Of a stretch of DNA of 64,000 nt, positions 11,957 to 26,870 are shown in pieces. The notes beneath the pieces are model-generated. The model was not told where the DNA came from. It saw nothing but the letters and a program-made list of their open reading frames with translations, and did not search any database. Each line of letters starts with the position of its first letter. The stretch's first letter is position 1. Made by a program: the position numbers and the translations under genes. This DNA is from Diphasiastrum complanatum (Eukaryota; Streptophyta; Lycopodiopsida; Lycopodiales; Lycopodiaceae), in assembly GCA_029204225.1 (NCBI GenBank), contig CM055109.1, positions 133,730 to 197,729 of the forward strand. Direction: 5' to 3'.

Positions 11957-12603
11957 TGTGAAAGATTTCAAATACTTAAGATCCAATCTACTTACATGAT
12001 ATTTGGTTAGAAAGAGAAATACACCACCAGTCTCACCAATGTAGAAAAATCAGCATCTACACACAATTTGAGATGCAAACACTAATAGAACTTGATCAAA
12101 CTTGAATGAAATGATTATGTACTTTGTCCGTACAAAACTAGCAATCTACTGTATTTCACACATGTGGATCCAAAAATAACAAATATAGATCATTCTACAC
12201 ATAGAAATTGCAAGCAATCACTAAGACAGTGCACCAATGGATAGTAGAACCCAAGAGAACCATCTATAAGCATGAAATGAGATAGAGAAGAGAGAAGATC
12301 ACTCTCTCCACGAGTTACATCCTTTTATAGCAGGTCCAAACCCTATTTGGCCACTTGGCTTTCCCACCAAAATGCTAACCCTACTAATTTTGGGTCTGGA
12401 TTCAATGTACCCAACTATTCAAATTGAATCTTCTCAAACTCGCATTCTAATTTTCCCACACTTTCAAAAAAGCGTCTATTCAAATGAAATTTAGACTAAT
12501 GAACTTTGAAAAGTCAACCTCTAAGTCTAAAACAAGTTTTGGCCTCAATATGCCAAATATGGAAATATTGCAAAATGTAATGAAAGTAGTTGAATCTTTC
12601 ACA
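11957..12603 (-). repeat. 5' LTR of copia B1
   Basis: This 647-bp LTR retains the promoter segment that the 3' copy has lost. It contains the conserved palindrome-like core CACACATGTG at 12157-12166, shared with other B-family LTRs. Confidence 0.92.
12321..12331 (-). promoter_or_regulatory. TATA box of the B1 5' LTR
   Basis: The minus strand reads GCTATAAAAGG, a good TATA element inside the 5' LTR. It should set the start of the element transcript some 30 bp downstream (toward lower coordinates). No initiator was verified. Confidence 0.6.
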
Positions 12604-12608
12604 CTCAA

Positions 12609-16084
<3,476 letters not shown>

Positions 16085-17000
16085 CCAAATAGGCACATGT
16101 TGCACCGGTGCCTCAAAGGGCGCTGGGACTTGAGCGGTTTTCCCAACACGCGCTTGAGTCTAACATTAATCCATTACGCACTTACGTAAAAGCCAACTCA
16201 GAAATGTAACAAGCTTAACCATTCAGACTTAAGAAAACTGGAATCCCAACCAACCCAAAAGCCAACTCAGAATCCGTTCCCAAAAGGTAACCAAAGGCAA
16301 AGACAAGCCACACATGAAACCCAAAGGCATAGTGGTCGCCAAACTGACCAATTGGCATAGCGGCAAGCCCCACATCGATGACGAGGACCCTTAGGCGCCG
16401 GCGACGCAAAAAGGTTGTAGTAAGGGTCCTTCCACTTGGACCAGTCCCGGAGGCGAAACCGAAATGGTAATCATCCCCAAGGATCAACTTTATTAGATTT
16501 GGAAGAGGTTACATTCATACATAGACTGACCGGTCTCGGGGCCACCAACACGTGCTGGGCATTGTGCTTGGCTCGTGCTGGTAGAGGGAGCTGAGACCTG
16601 GCGACTGGATTTTTGGCGCTGGTTGAGCTGCCCAAGTTTCTGTCTGTCGGACTCCCCCTATAGTTCTGCTGTGATTCGGCGCACCCCCTCTGTTCTGAAA
16701 CATAGTGCTTTCTGGTAAAGCACGCTTTTTAGGACTTAGTTTTTTATTTTGCTGATTAAGCCTGGCAAGCCTGACAGAATCAGTTTGGCTCCCGGACATG
16801 GGTCCCGGGAGCCGTCCTGGCGGCAGAATCAACTTGCTTCCTGACTAGGCCATGACTCGAGCTCCGGAGCTAGCTCATGACTTGTGACTACTTGACTGGC
16901 TCACCACAGGTCGGAGGCTCAGTCCTTGACGTTCTAATTGCTCTAGGACCTTAGGGAGCGTCACCCCTTAGAGTCTTACAGGGCACACTGGGTGCACCTG
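16085..17000. other. GC-richer block of unknown origin
   Basis: Composition changes sharply from the AT-rich surroundings, with runs such as GGTCCCGGGAGCCGTCC and AGCTCCGGAGCTAGCTC. The longest open frames (16215-16487 and 16515-16832, minus) give low-complexity translations with no recognisable motif, so they are not called as genes. It could be a fragment of a GC-rich transposon or a decayed gene. Confidence 0.45.
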
Positions 17001-17105
17001 AGTCAGCTTTACAACAGCACATCTTTCTTGAATACAATCGCTGGATACACTTTGCAAATGCACGCACTATCCACCGTGCACAAGGCCTAACTTATTTTTC
17101 AACCC

Positions 17106-17341
17106 AAAAAGGATCTCCCAAACATGGCCTCACATACACAACTCTAAGTATCCAAAATATGAGATATCCAAAACTTATCCCTTACATCAACTCTCAAAAA
17201 TCACCATTTCAAAGTTGACACACAAAAAGGATCTCCCAAACATGGCCTCACATACACAACTCTAAGTATCCAAAATATGAGATATCCAAAACTTATCCCT
17301 TACATCAACTTTCGAAAATCACTATTTCAAAGTTGACACAC
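17106..17341. repeat. Tandem duplication, 2 x 118 bp
   Basis: Two adjacent copies of a 118-bp unit starting AAAAAGGATCTCCCAAACAT differ at only a few positions. Bases 17342-18080, downstream of the glycerol kinase stop, contain nothing else recognised. Confidence 0.93.
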
Positions 17342-18080
17342 AGAAACTGAAATGGAACGTTTACAACACACACAAAATGGCAACCCCAAATTTCTATCAG
17401 GAACACCTACAATGACAATACTTCACCGTCTCCTTCAATCTTTAAACATTGTATCCATACAAAACCTGAGCTTGATATTTGTGCAAATTACAGCTTGTTG
17501 AGTTCAAACATTCTATGCCATTGCCAAAAACCACAACCATACAACTTATTTTACCAAAAAAGTCATTTGTTATTGAAGAGACCATTCTCCAATATATTAT
17601 ATATATGCATCATAACCTCCTCTCGCACACAACATAGTCTATCGACCTTAATAATAGTGCTTATTTAGTCGTTTCTTATTGTTTTCATATCATAAGAGAC
17701 TAGCACATAGAGAGAGGCAAGTGATTTACAAATAAAAGACTACCAATGAATTGTAAAGAAAAAAACCATCAAGATTTTGAAAATACACACTTGTGAATAC
17801 CATTGCATAAAGAGAACAAGATTCTATCACTTGGAATGGCTGCACTCTATCACTTTTGCTAAGGCACGACCCTTGTGGCTTGCACCTATCCCTTGTTTAT
17901 CTTGTGTTATGGCTTATAATTAAATAACCATTGCAAAGCTATTGCTCTACGTGCATGCTTCACCATGCTTATGAAAGTGCCCTCATTAGTATTCATAAGA
18001 CAAAAGTTCAGATAATGAAGCTAATGGCAGCAACAGGCTACAAGACAAATGCAGATTTAAGAGGCAGACTCATAAACTGG

Positions 18081-20381
18081 CTAACTAAGGCCTGCAAGAC
18101 CAAAGGATCTCTGCACAGCTTTGCACCATAAAGCATGTCGCTTTTCTCTCTCATCTTTGCCAATGCGAGGATGAAAAGTGGTAACCTTGGCTTCTGGATG
18201 CCCGTCACGAGTAACAGACAGTGAAATGTCCTCAAAAATTTGCTGCTCTGTCCACCAACCGATTGTAAGACCAGCAACATAGGCAGCACCCCTTGCAGTG
18301 GTCTCAATGTCAGCTGGCCTTATGACAGTGCTGCCAAGAAGATCAGCCTGCCATGCAAAGCACAAATGGCATCAATAATCATTCACTATTTTTACAGCCC
18401 GCTCAGTTTGATGATTGCAATTTATCTTGAATCATTACCCCTCAAAAAGGTGATATATTTCAATCTTTCCTAGGTTGTGGGTTGTGGATTCCTTGACTAA
18501 CTGAGACATCATTTGAGAGACTATTTCAAAGTCTTTGACTAATTGAGACGTCAATTGAAAAACTATTTCAAACTGAATGTGGGTTGTCGGTTGTGGGTTC
18601 CTTGACTAATTGAGGCATCATTCGAGAGCCTATTTCAGACTAAATGTGACCACTTAATTCACATGAATGCAATGCCTATGCTAGACAGGATCTCACCTGG
18701 AGCTGCAACATCAAGTTGTTGGCTGATGCACCTCCATCCACTCTGAGAACAAACTCACTGGTGTTTGAAGAAGCATCTGATTGCATGGAGCTTAAGACAT
18801 CCTTAGCCTGGAAGCATAGGCTTTCTAGAACAGCACGAGCAACGTGTGCTTTGGAGGTAAAGCGACTAATGCCTATCAAAACACCCCTTGCATCATCCCT
18901 CCACCAGGGAGCAAACAAACCATTGAATGCAGGTACAAAATATAAACCCCCAGTGTTTTCAACCGAGTTGGCTAATGCCTCAATCTCTCTGGCAGAATCG
19001 ATGATGCCTAAGGTATCCCTCAACCATTGCACAGCAGCTCCAGCAATTGCAATGGAACCCTCCAGGGCATAATGTGTGGGTGCATGTGGCCCAAGCTTGA
19101 ATGAGATAGTTGTCAAGAGCCCATGCTTTGATGATACAAGTGTTTCACCTGTGTTCATTAGAATGAAGCAACCAGTCCCATAAGTGCTTTTAGCTTCACC
19201 TTTCTTGCACTTTTGGCCTAACACTGCAGCATGCTGATCCCCGATGCATCCGGCTATTGGAACTCCTGCCAGGGGCCATCCTTCAGCAACATCTCCTATG
19301 TACTCGGCATTGCTTACGATGCGAGGAAGAATAGTAGAAGGAATACCCAACCTCTTGAGAGTAGGTTCATGCCACTGCAGGGTACTCAGATCCATTAGCA
19401 AAGTACGAGCTGCATTCGCACAGTCTGTGACATGCACGCCACCCTGCGGTACGTCTTGACCATCTGTTAACTTTCTTGTAAGATTCCAGATAAGCCAAGT
19501 TTCAACTGTGCCAAAGAGAGCATCCCCTTCCTCAATTGCAGATTTTACCACGGGTACCGATTCAAGCAACCAAATCAGTTTCATGGCACTGAAGTATGTA
19601 CTAATGGGCAGACCAGCGGACTTCACAAATTGGAGTCTTCCTTCAGGTAATTCCTTCTCGAGGCGCCTATATTTTGAAACAAAGACTACATGTGTCAATC
19701 GCGAAGAACAATAATTCTTGCAGAGAAATCTTTCGTAAAAGGTGAAGTTAGTAATTGGAAAAATAATAAGCACATTGGATCTGCAAGACAATAAAAAGCT
19801 AAAGGAAGCTGATGCAAAGAGTGAAAAAACAGTCACGGAATAACAGTTAGAGGTAGAAGAAAAGAATGAAGACCTGCAAATGGAGCTGGTCCTAGCATCC
19901 ATCCAAACAATGGCATTGTAGAGGGGAAGCCCAGTGCTCTTCCTCCAAACTACAGTTGTCTCCCTCTGATTCGTAATTCCAATTGCTTTGACATTACCAT
20001 CGATTGATATTCCCTCTGCTCTAGCCTTTTCACATGTCTTCTGGATGCAAACTTTCACAGTGTCCAAGATTACAAGTGGATCGTGCTCTACCCACCTGTA
20101 GGATGGCAATACTCTTAGCACAGCCTTAATAAACTAGAATGAATGTCTATATAGCAAGAAATGCATGTACCTGTAATTCGAGAGGCACACAGAAAAAAAC
20201 TTGAATGGCCAAAAAGACAAAAGAAGGTTTCAATACTAGAGTTCTACCCAGCCTGAGGATATATTTGCGCGAATTCCACCTGATGAGAGGCCACTGGTTT
20301 GGCATTCCGATCATACAAGAAAAACCTGGTGCTGGTGGTTCCCTGATCAATGGCACCCACAAAAGCAGGATTACTTCCCAT
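18081..20381 (-). CDS. GLI1: Glycerol kinase, plant GLI1/NHO1 type, four exons
   Basis: The enzyme phosphorylates glycerol with ATP to sn-glycerol 3-phosphate, feeding lipid synthesis and respiration; the plant enzyme is cytosolic. The gene model is exon 1 20381-20248, exon 2 20095-19874, exon 3 19666-18697, exon 4 18347-18081, giving 1593 bp and 530 residues, close to the usual plant length. Each intron has GT and AG ends, and each join restores conserved sequence (QAG|WVEHDPL, SSICR|RLEKEL, LQLQ|ADLLGS). The start [19 protein letters not shown] places the N-terminal ATP-binding FGGY-kinase motif at residues 9-19. Later motifs are [23 protein letters not shown] (about residue 284) and [15 protein letters not shown] (about 366). 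It ends in AGLS, so no peroxisomal signal is seen. No break was found. Intron 2 is 207 bp with no in-frame stop. Confidence 0.94.
18348..18696 (-). other. Glycerol kinase intron 3, with degenerate internal repeats
   Basis: The intron has GT and AG ends. It contains three related copies of a TTGACTAAyTGAGrCrTCA segment beginning near 18493, 18535 and 18602, so it has grown by local duplication. Confidence 0.85.
19667..19873 (-). other. Glycerol kinase intron 2: 207 bp, multiple of three, stop-free
   Basis: The donor (CAG|GTCTTC) and acceptor (ATATAG|GCGCC) are sound. The 207 bp are exactly 69 codons in the frame of exons 2 and 3 and contain no stop. A transcript retaining it would encode a kinase with a 69-residue, Ser/Phe/Cys-rich insertion after SSICR. 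Confidence 0.9.
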
Positions 20382-21190
20382 ATCTGTCCCTCTAGCGCTT
20401 CCTTTCCTCAACTGCCTTCAAGGTGCAAATTCATTTCACAATCAACCTCAATAACTCACTCCTCACCTCTCTAGTGCTCTTATAACTGCAGGAACGGATC
20501 AAATAGTCCACCAGCTTGCACAATGCACCTCCATTCTTGCCCTTCAATGTCGCAATTGACAATAAATAAGACATCTTTCACCACTTGAGCTTCCATTCCA
20601 GTTTCCATAAGCGGTTTGTGGGAGAGCAGTGAGCCAAATTGCCAGAATCCCTTGCTATTTGAGCGGGGATAGAGGCTGCAGATCCATTATTCAATGCGAT
20701 TTGAAGGTAGTGGCAGCAGAAGAAGCATCCTATGCATGAATTGTGGTGCGGCCTGCCAATGGAGTAGCTCATCGCCCATCTTCCAGGGCGCTCTAGGCTC
20801 AACAATGAAGCAGCAGCATCGCAGCCATCCCCGTCGTCGTCCATCCATGATCCCATCCATCCATCCATCCCCATGGGGGGGTTTGATTTTGCCAAGAATT
20901 TGCTGAGCTTTCTATTTAAAATCATCCTCTAGGGGGAGAGTGAGGTATATCCATTCAAACCTTTTTTACAATTTTGTCCTATGCCCAAATTTCAGCTCTC
21001 TTGCTCAACCAGGGTACCCACGTGGCAAATTATGTGACGTAGATCAATTTTTACATCAAAGGCTATAATTGGGTAATTTTGTCCTATATCCAAATTTTAG
21101 TTCTCTGCTCGAGAGTTACCATGTGGTAGATTATGTGACGTAGATTAATTGATCTTGGACATTTGCATTATATCTTGGGAATAGAGGTAT
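20382..21190 (-). promoter_or_regulatory. Upstream region of glycerol kinase
   Basis: This stretch should hold the 5' UTR and promoter of the minus-strand kinase. It includes a (CATC)n tetranucleotide run near 20841-20871 and an open frame at 20578-20925 with no recognisable domain. No TATA box could be assigned with confidence. Confidence 0.4.
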
Positions 21191-21205
21191 TTAGAACTTC
21201 TCAAT

Positions 21206-21780
21206 CAAATTCATATGTCAAGAGAAGTATGCTCATTCTATTCTAAAAATATTTCATATGGTACATGCAAAGTCTTGTGATAGACCAATGGAGTCAAATG
21301 TAAAGCTAACTATAAGAGGTAATGAAAGATCCTTTAAGGACATTACTCTCTATAGAAAGCTAGCTAGTTGGTTCACTCATATATCTAACCGTCTCAAGCC
21401 CTAATCTAATCTATTGTGTTGGTAGATTAAGCCAATTTATGCAAGATCCTAGTGAGGAGCATTGGAAGCTACAAAAAGGGTTTTGAGATATATCTTGGGA
21501 ACTCAAGATTTTGACATTGTTTATGGAGGATCATCACCTAACTTGTATGGATTTTCAGATTCAGATTTTTCAAGAGATCAGATGGATAGGAAGTCCACAA
21601 GTGCACATGCTATCTTTATAGGTGATGGAGCTATCTCTTGGATGTCGAAAAAGCAAGCTACTATCTCATTGTCATCTAGTGAGGCCGAGTACAAAGCACT
21701 TACATCTTGTGTAAAGGAGATGTTATGGATCAAGAGGATGGTAAGCAATTTTCACTTGCTGGATTTTTCAGAGATTTCAA
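21206..21780 (+). pseudogene. Copia B-family RT/RNase H fragment
   Basis: The segment reads with frameshifts as the RT end and RNase H of the B family: FICQEKYA-like, GNERSFKDITLYRKL, RVLRYILGTQDFDI, GFSDSDF, ISWMSKKQATISLSSSEAEYKAL. It stops after LLDFSEI and has no LTR on either side, so it is a truncated solo fragment. It matches 7800-8380 of B1 (opposite strand) and the region after 58791 in B4. Confidence 0.92.
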
Positions 21781-21785
21781 TAGGT

Positions 21786-22835
21786 TACATGCCCCCAACC
21801 TCCCAAAAAAAAGATGTCAAACATCCCATTTGGTTACATTCACACATATGAAGAGCTTGTAAAAAGTAGAGGTATAATTTGATATCTACATTTTCAAATA
21901 AAGCAATCTAGTGAATAACACTGACATGAATCATCTAATGCATACATGATTTTAAAGTTGGCATTCTAAAATAGAGCATCGTTTTGGTTACATTTACACA
22001 TATTAATTAATTTAAAGATCAAATTTCTTCATTTCTTTGTGCAAAAATTGATTTGAAGCTAAATTTAACCTAGCATTCACAAGGTAATTGAAGGACAAAA
22101 TCATGGTGTAATTTTTTCAGAAGGACTTCTCCTTGTGCACTTCCTCCCGAGGAAGGGCGTGTATCCACCTATGCCCTTTTAGGGCAAAATGCCCTCGAGG
22201 GCGCCTTTCTCCTGGGCACTTGCACATGTGAGATTAAGGGCGTGTTCCCATATATATATCCCTCGAGCAAACCCATTCAAATACGTAAAGCACCTCAAAA
22301 AAATTTGGAATGTATTTTGAAGTAACCTTAATTGCAAGAAATATGACAACTATAGCAACTTGACACATAAGAGGAACCTTACAACTCTGTATGACAAATG
22401 TTTTTACCAATAGTAAAAAATTATTACCTGATGTAAAGCAATTTTACTTAACTGTAAACAAAAAATCACTATAAAAATTCTGTTATATATAATGTTCCTG
22501 AAAAATTAGTGAGAAAACTTCATCATTGAGTATCTCCCTTCTTCCATATGGATGAAAAACTATCTTGAAAGATGTTTCATATGGCAGCTAACTCCAGCTA
22601 TTTCCAATCCAATTTGTTACCCTTCCAAGGAATGCCAGTGTCCTCTGGCCTTTGATTGTCATTAAACAACATGAGGACATCAAAACCTGCTTCAGATGCA
22701 TAAGATTATGATCCGAAGTGAATTGCCATTGTCTCAGCCCAAATCGTAGTGCACAGTTCAAATCTTAAAGTTGTAGCATATACTTGTAGAAAGAATGAAG
22801 AAGGCTTTTGAAAAACACGATAAAAAAGTTTGACC
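21786..22835. other. Intergenic sequence, no gene recognised
   Basis: This is AT-rich DNA. A cluster of small GC palindromes built on GCCCT and AGGGC lies at about 22155-22265, including GCCCTTTTAGGGC and TGCCCTCGAGGGCG. No coding region is seen. Confidence 0.45.
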
Positions 22836-22937
22836 ATTAATTATTGACAAATTTGTCTTGCCTGCAACAAACAGCACCACCGTACGATTAATTATTGACA
22901 AATTTTTCTTGCCTGCAACAAATAGCACCGTCGTTGC
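22836..22937. repeat. Tandem duplication, 2 x 51 bp
   Basis: Two copies of a unit beginning ATTAATTATTGACAAATTT differ at a few bases. A shorter duplication of 32 bp (GGCCTTCCCCTATA unit) occurs at 23306-23369, between this and the NF-YC gene. Confidence 0.85.
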
Positions 22938-23539
22938 GAAGGATGCACTACTTATAGCTAATAACAAGGTTTCAATGGATTCGTTGCCTGCCTTTCTCCA
23001 GCTCACGTTTCAGTTGTATCTTGGAAGCTATCTCAACTTTGTCTGATGTTTGTTTGCGAACCACTGATACAGTATGACACGGAAGACACTGAGTGATATC
23101 GTGGTTGACCATAGAGCATCGCTCCTTCAAAACCACAGCGCTCCATCACACCTGTGCTCCATCGCTCCTTCAGAACGAGCGAGCTCCATAGCCAATCCCT
23201 TCTTCAGATCAAGGAAGCAGAAAAGGCGTGTAGTAAAAATGACTAGTAAATCCGAAAAGTTTGAGGGCGTCAAATTTCATTGAGGAGCTTTACGCCGGGC
23301 CCGAGGGCCTTCCCCTATAATTATGAGATAATGTTAGGGCCTTCCCCTATACTTATGAGACAATGTTTTGGTTGCCTAGAGGCAAGCGATTTTTAAAAAA
23401 AAAGGTGTGGGGTAGACAATGCACTAGGGCCAAACGGCCGTGCTCCTTTTGATGCAAGGGCCCCCTCTGGGTTAATAAATTTAGGAACTTAGAGCTATTC
23501 TCACGTGTGGCATCTAGGGTTTGGTCTTTTGTCTCCATT

Positions 23540-23687
23540 CTGTTTTTTTGCCTCTCTCAGTTGGAATTGGGATTGGAGTAGAGAAGGAGAGAGAGGAAGG
23601 GGAAGGCGAGCAGGAGCAGCTCAGACAGCGTAAATTGCTTTTTGGAAGAACAAAAAATAGCAGAAGAAGAAGAAGAAGAAGAAGAAG
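23540..23687 (+). promoter_or_regulatory. NF-YC leader with purine-rich tract
   Basis: The 5' leader is strongly purine-rich (GAGAAGGAGAGAGAGG and a (GAA)n run at about 23662-23687) directly before the start codon. Such GA-rich leaders are common in plant regulatory genes. The transcription start was not located. Confidence 0.45.
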
Positions 23688-24548
23688 ATGGAGCATCAGC
23701 AGGCGTCGTCCCAGCAATCCATGGGCACCATAGTTGCGCAGAGCCAAGTCCCTTACGCCAATTTGCCGCAGACGCCTCCTCCTCCTTTGCAGCAAGGAGC
23801 TATGGCTGCAGCAGCAGCAGCCGGTGCCTATCCAGTACCGCAGGGAGTCGCTACTGGGCAGTCGCCCGCAGTTTATCAAGCAGTAGCTGCTGCACAGGCC
23901 CTGAGTTACCAGCATCTGCAGCAGCAACACCAGCAGCAGCTGCAAGCCTTTTGGGCTGGCCAAATGCAGGAAATTGACCAGGTTAATGACTTCAAGAATC
24001 ACCAGCTGCCGCTGGCAAGGATCAAAAAGATTATGAAAGCAGATGAAGATGTGAGGATGATTTCTGCAGAGGCGCCTGTTCTTTTCGCTAAAGCCTGTGA
24101 GATGTTTATACTGGAGCTTACCCTAAGATCCTGGATTCACACCGAGGAGAATAAGCGCAGGACTCTGCAAAAGAACGATATCGCCGCTGCGATCACGCGA
24201 ACAGATATATTTGATTTTCTTGTTGACATAGTGCCAAGGGATGAGCTGAAGGAAGAGGGTTTAGGGATGCCGCGAGCAGCATTGCCAGTGGGAACACCCG
24301 CCGATGCAATTCCATATGGGAGTCTGTACTACATGCCGCAACCGCAGGGCCCCACTGGTTTGCAGCAGCCCATAGGAGCGCCAGCGGTGGTGGTCGGCCG
24401 GCCTCCCATGCATGTAGACCCTAATCTTTATGCCCAGCAGCAGCGAGCGCCGACGATGCCTTATATGTCTCACCAGCCAATGCAGCAGATGTGGCAGCAA
24501 CCACATATGTCCAACGCTTCAACAGGGGTTCCGCCCCCCAGCAGCTGA
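23688..24548 (+). CDS. NF-YC: NF-Y transcription factor subunit C (HAP5/CBF-C)
   Basis: NF-YC pairs with NF-YB through histone folds and recruits NF-YA to bind CCAAT boxes in promoters; it acts in the nucleus. The 286-residue protein is read from a single exon. The histone-fold domain spans about residues 107-187, starting [20 protein letters not shown], continuing [18 protein letters not shown] and [13 protein letters not shown], and ending [13 protein letters not shown]. The N-terminus is rich in Q, A and P, and the C-terminus in P, Q and M, as in plant relatives. The chosen start follows a purine-rich (GAA)n leader and gives the typical N-terminal length. No in-frame break is seen. It lies divergently from glycerol kinase, about 3.3 kb away, with a dead copia fragment between. 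Confidence 0.96.
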   Translation: MEHQQASSQQSMGTIVAQSQVPYANLPQTPPPPLQQGAMAAAAAAGAYPVPQGVATGQSPAVYQAVAAAQALSYQHLQQQHQQQLQAFWAGQMQEIDQVNDFKNHQLPLARIKKIMKADEDVRMISAEAPVLFAKACEMFILELTLRSWIHTEENKRRTLQKNDIAAAITRTDIFDFLVDIVPRDELKEEGLGMPRAALPVGTPADAIPYGSLYYMPQPQGPTGLQQPIGAPAVVVGRPPMHVDPNLYAQQQRAPTMPYMSHQPMQQMWQQPHMSNASTGVPPPSS

Positions 24549-26870
24549 CTACTGGCCCCAGAGTTTCGAGCGAAGATTATTTTTCTGCATGAAGAGAAAC
24601 TAGGTATATAGAATTTTCGATCTTGCTGAAACATTCTTCTAGACAATTCGTCGTTTAGAAATGAGTAGCCTTTGATTGAAGCAGGTTAGTCTTTGAGGTT
24701 GCCTCTGACACTACACCTAGTCACTTGATTTTCGTAACAGTTTTGTGCTATTGGTGTATTTAGAACTAACATTACTTGCTTCAAAGTTTTAGGAGGCCTT
24801 TCAAAACATCTTATTCTACAACTGACTTTTCTTATTTTCTTATTTGGAAAATGCTTCTGCTGAAAGATTTGATTAAAATTTTCAAAATTTGACTTAATAT
24901 CGCCACAGTATCAAATAGACAGTGTTGCAGATGAGAGCATGTGCCATACGGCACACCAAGTTGTAAATAGCAAAATCCATCCTTTTTTGAGATTTGTTTT
25001 GTTTTAGTACTCTTGTCACTACCTGAAGCTCTGTAGTTTTTGTATATTTGAAGATTTTGCATTAGACTGTCAGTATTGACATTGATCCTAGAGGTAAGTT
25101 CACGCAGGCTTCACAATTGGTGCCGGCTAGTCTTGGAAATGATTTGAGTTGTTAGTTTTAAGTGCTTTTGAAAAATTGAATCTGGTAACTTGCCCCAATT
25201 TCTGCACCTTGGCTAAAGTAAAGCTGCTTTTACTCAACATAGCTGTAATCAGGACCCAGGTGCATGTTTGTATAATAAATGGTATACAAGAAGAGCTGAT
25301 ATATGGGCTTCCTTATAGCTGGTTCATGGATCTTACGTGGACACTAGTTTATGAAAAATATCACCACCTGGCCAAACGCATATTCCAACATAAGTTTTAG
25401 AGTCTGGTGTCTGGTCTCGGACTTTTCCTGGAAAGGATAATAGAGGGGCAACTGAAGGTAAATATCATTGTTGACTTGGTAAGCTACGATAGGCTGTCCA
25501 GCCAAAACAATTGGTTGAGGATGATCAACTTGCATTTTTAGCTGTCTGAGTCATTTATGCTTGTAAGTTGTGATTAGAGGCTACTAACACTGTCTAAATA
25601 TAAATTTAACCGATTATTATCTTCCAAGTTTTAGCAAATCAATTTTCATGTATTTATTAGCAGCTTAGTATCATGCATATTATATTTTAGAGTCTAAGAG
25701 TAAGTTATTTAGGGTTGCAATTCCTCAAGCGTAATCTTTTCCCCACTTGTATCGAGTCTCCAAAAGTAGCTTGATTTGAATCCTTGGGGTGACTGGAAGC
25801 ACAGTTCTATATCCTAGGAAACAATAAATTTAAGCATATTTAACTTTTTTCCAGTTGTACTGAATTGTTTTGCTGCCCCACCAAACCACTCAATTTCTTA
25901 TCATGTCATGCTGTTATTTTGCTACAGTAGTCACTCCACAATTCTCGATTAACACTAGTTTGCTTCTCATCATGATTAATTGTTGGCATAATGTAAATTG
26001 TGAAAGGGGTATCAATGATTTTGAATGCCTTTTTCCAGACTCCTTATTAACCATGTCCACAATCTCCATCTCAAGCTGCTTTGAAACCGAATTTAAGGAC
26101 CATGGGATGGGGTACAACGATACCTTTTCACATGTTGTGCTAGACTTTGTTGTAGCACTGACTTTCATCATGGCTCAACCCATCTACACAATGCAATGAG
26201 TGAATCTTGTGGGTTGGAAGTTGTCGTAACACCATTATCTTACTTGGCTACTAGGCTCTTTGGGCCTAGGGTATTTATAGCTTCTCTAGGATGCTATGAA
26301 TCTGCCAACTACTTGGTAATGGAAATTATCATAGTGGCATATGTTATCTAGGGCTTCTAAACTTCCATCGCTAAAGTTCAATAAACCCTTCATGAAGTTC
26401 AATACAACTAGCTCCTTGGGGCTAGTGATGACATTTACCACCTTAAACATACACTTATCTTGATTTTGACCATTGGATTCACATCGTTAATGATATTAAT
26501 GATTTTGGGCCTTAACACCTATCAATTGTCACAAATAAGGGAATGATACAAGTAATGAAAGCATGCAACGACAAAATATTATTTACATTATTGAATACAT
26601 CCCATTCCCTTCTTTCATAATTATTTTGTTGAAATCTAATGCATAAATTGACACTAAATTCATGTTACTATCTATTGTTGATTGTGCCCATTAGACAATA
26701 TGTTTGTCCTACATGTTTATTCACTCTCAATATTTTCAACAGCTGATGTAGCATATAGTCATGAATAAAATTCATAGGCATGGCTTTGCGTAAGCATAGA
26801 AGACAATCACGGACATGGCATCACATAAGCTCAAAGACACAACAAATTGCAACTAAGATACTATTGAATT
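24549..26870. other. NF-YC 3' region and intergenic DNA
   Basis: The first few hundred bases should be the NF-YC 3' UTR. The rest is AT-rich with no recognised gene, LTR or repeat. Open frames are short and without motifs. Confidence 0.5.

Larger units (their letters stand above)
7017..12603 (-). mobile_element. Ty1/copia retrotransposon B1, full length but inactive
   Basis: The LTRs begin TGTGAAAGATT and end AATCTTTCACA. The flanking duplications are CTCGA (7012-7016) and CTCAA (12604-12608), one base apart. The primer-site, gag, protease, integrase, RT, RNase H and polypurine order is complete on the minus strand. The coding region carries two point nonsense codons, an internal deletion, a poly-A frameshift and a small deletion in RNase H. 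It has inserted into GYP-1, whose LTR homologies lie on both sides. Confidence 0.95.

Noticed and set aside
16515-16832. 105-codon frame in the GC-richer block
   Set aside because: Its composition reflects GC content; no motif or start context supports a protein.
18676-20121. Glycerol kinase as one long 481-codon exon
   Set aside because: The middle 69 codons have no counterpart in the kinase family and are bounded by good GT and AG sites, so they are an intron that happens to be stop-free.
20578-20925. 115-codon frame upstream of glycerol kinase
   Set aside because: It has no recognisable domain, includes the CATC repeat, and the kinase has a complete N-terminus downstream.
23514-24002. 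162-residue Leu-rich frame antisense to NF-YC
   Set aside because: It is the complement of the Q/A-rich NF-YC coding sequence and the GAA leader, with no independent motif.
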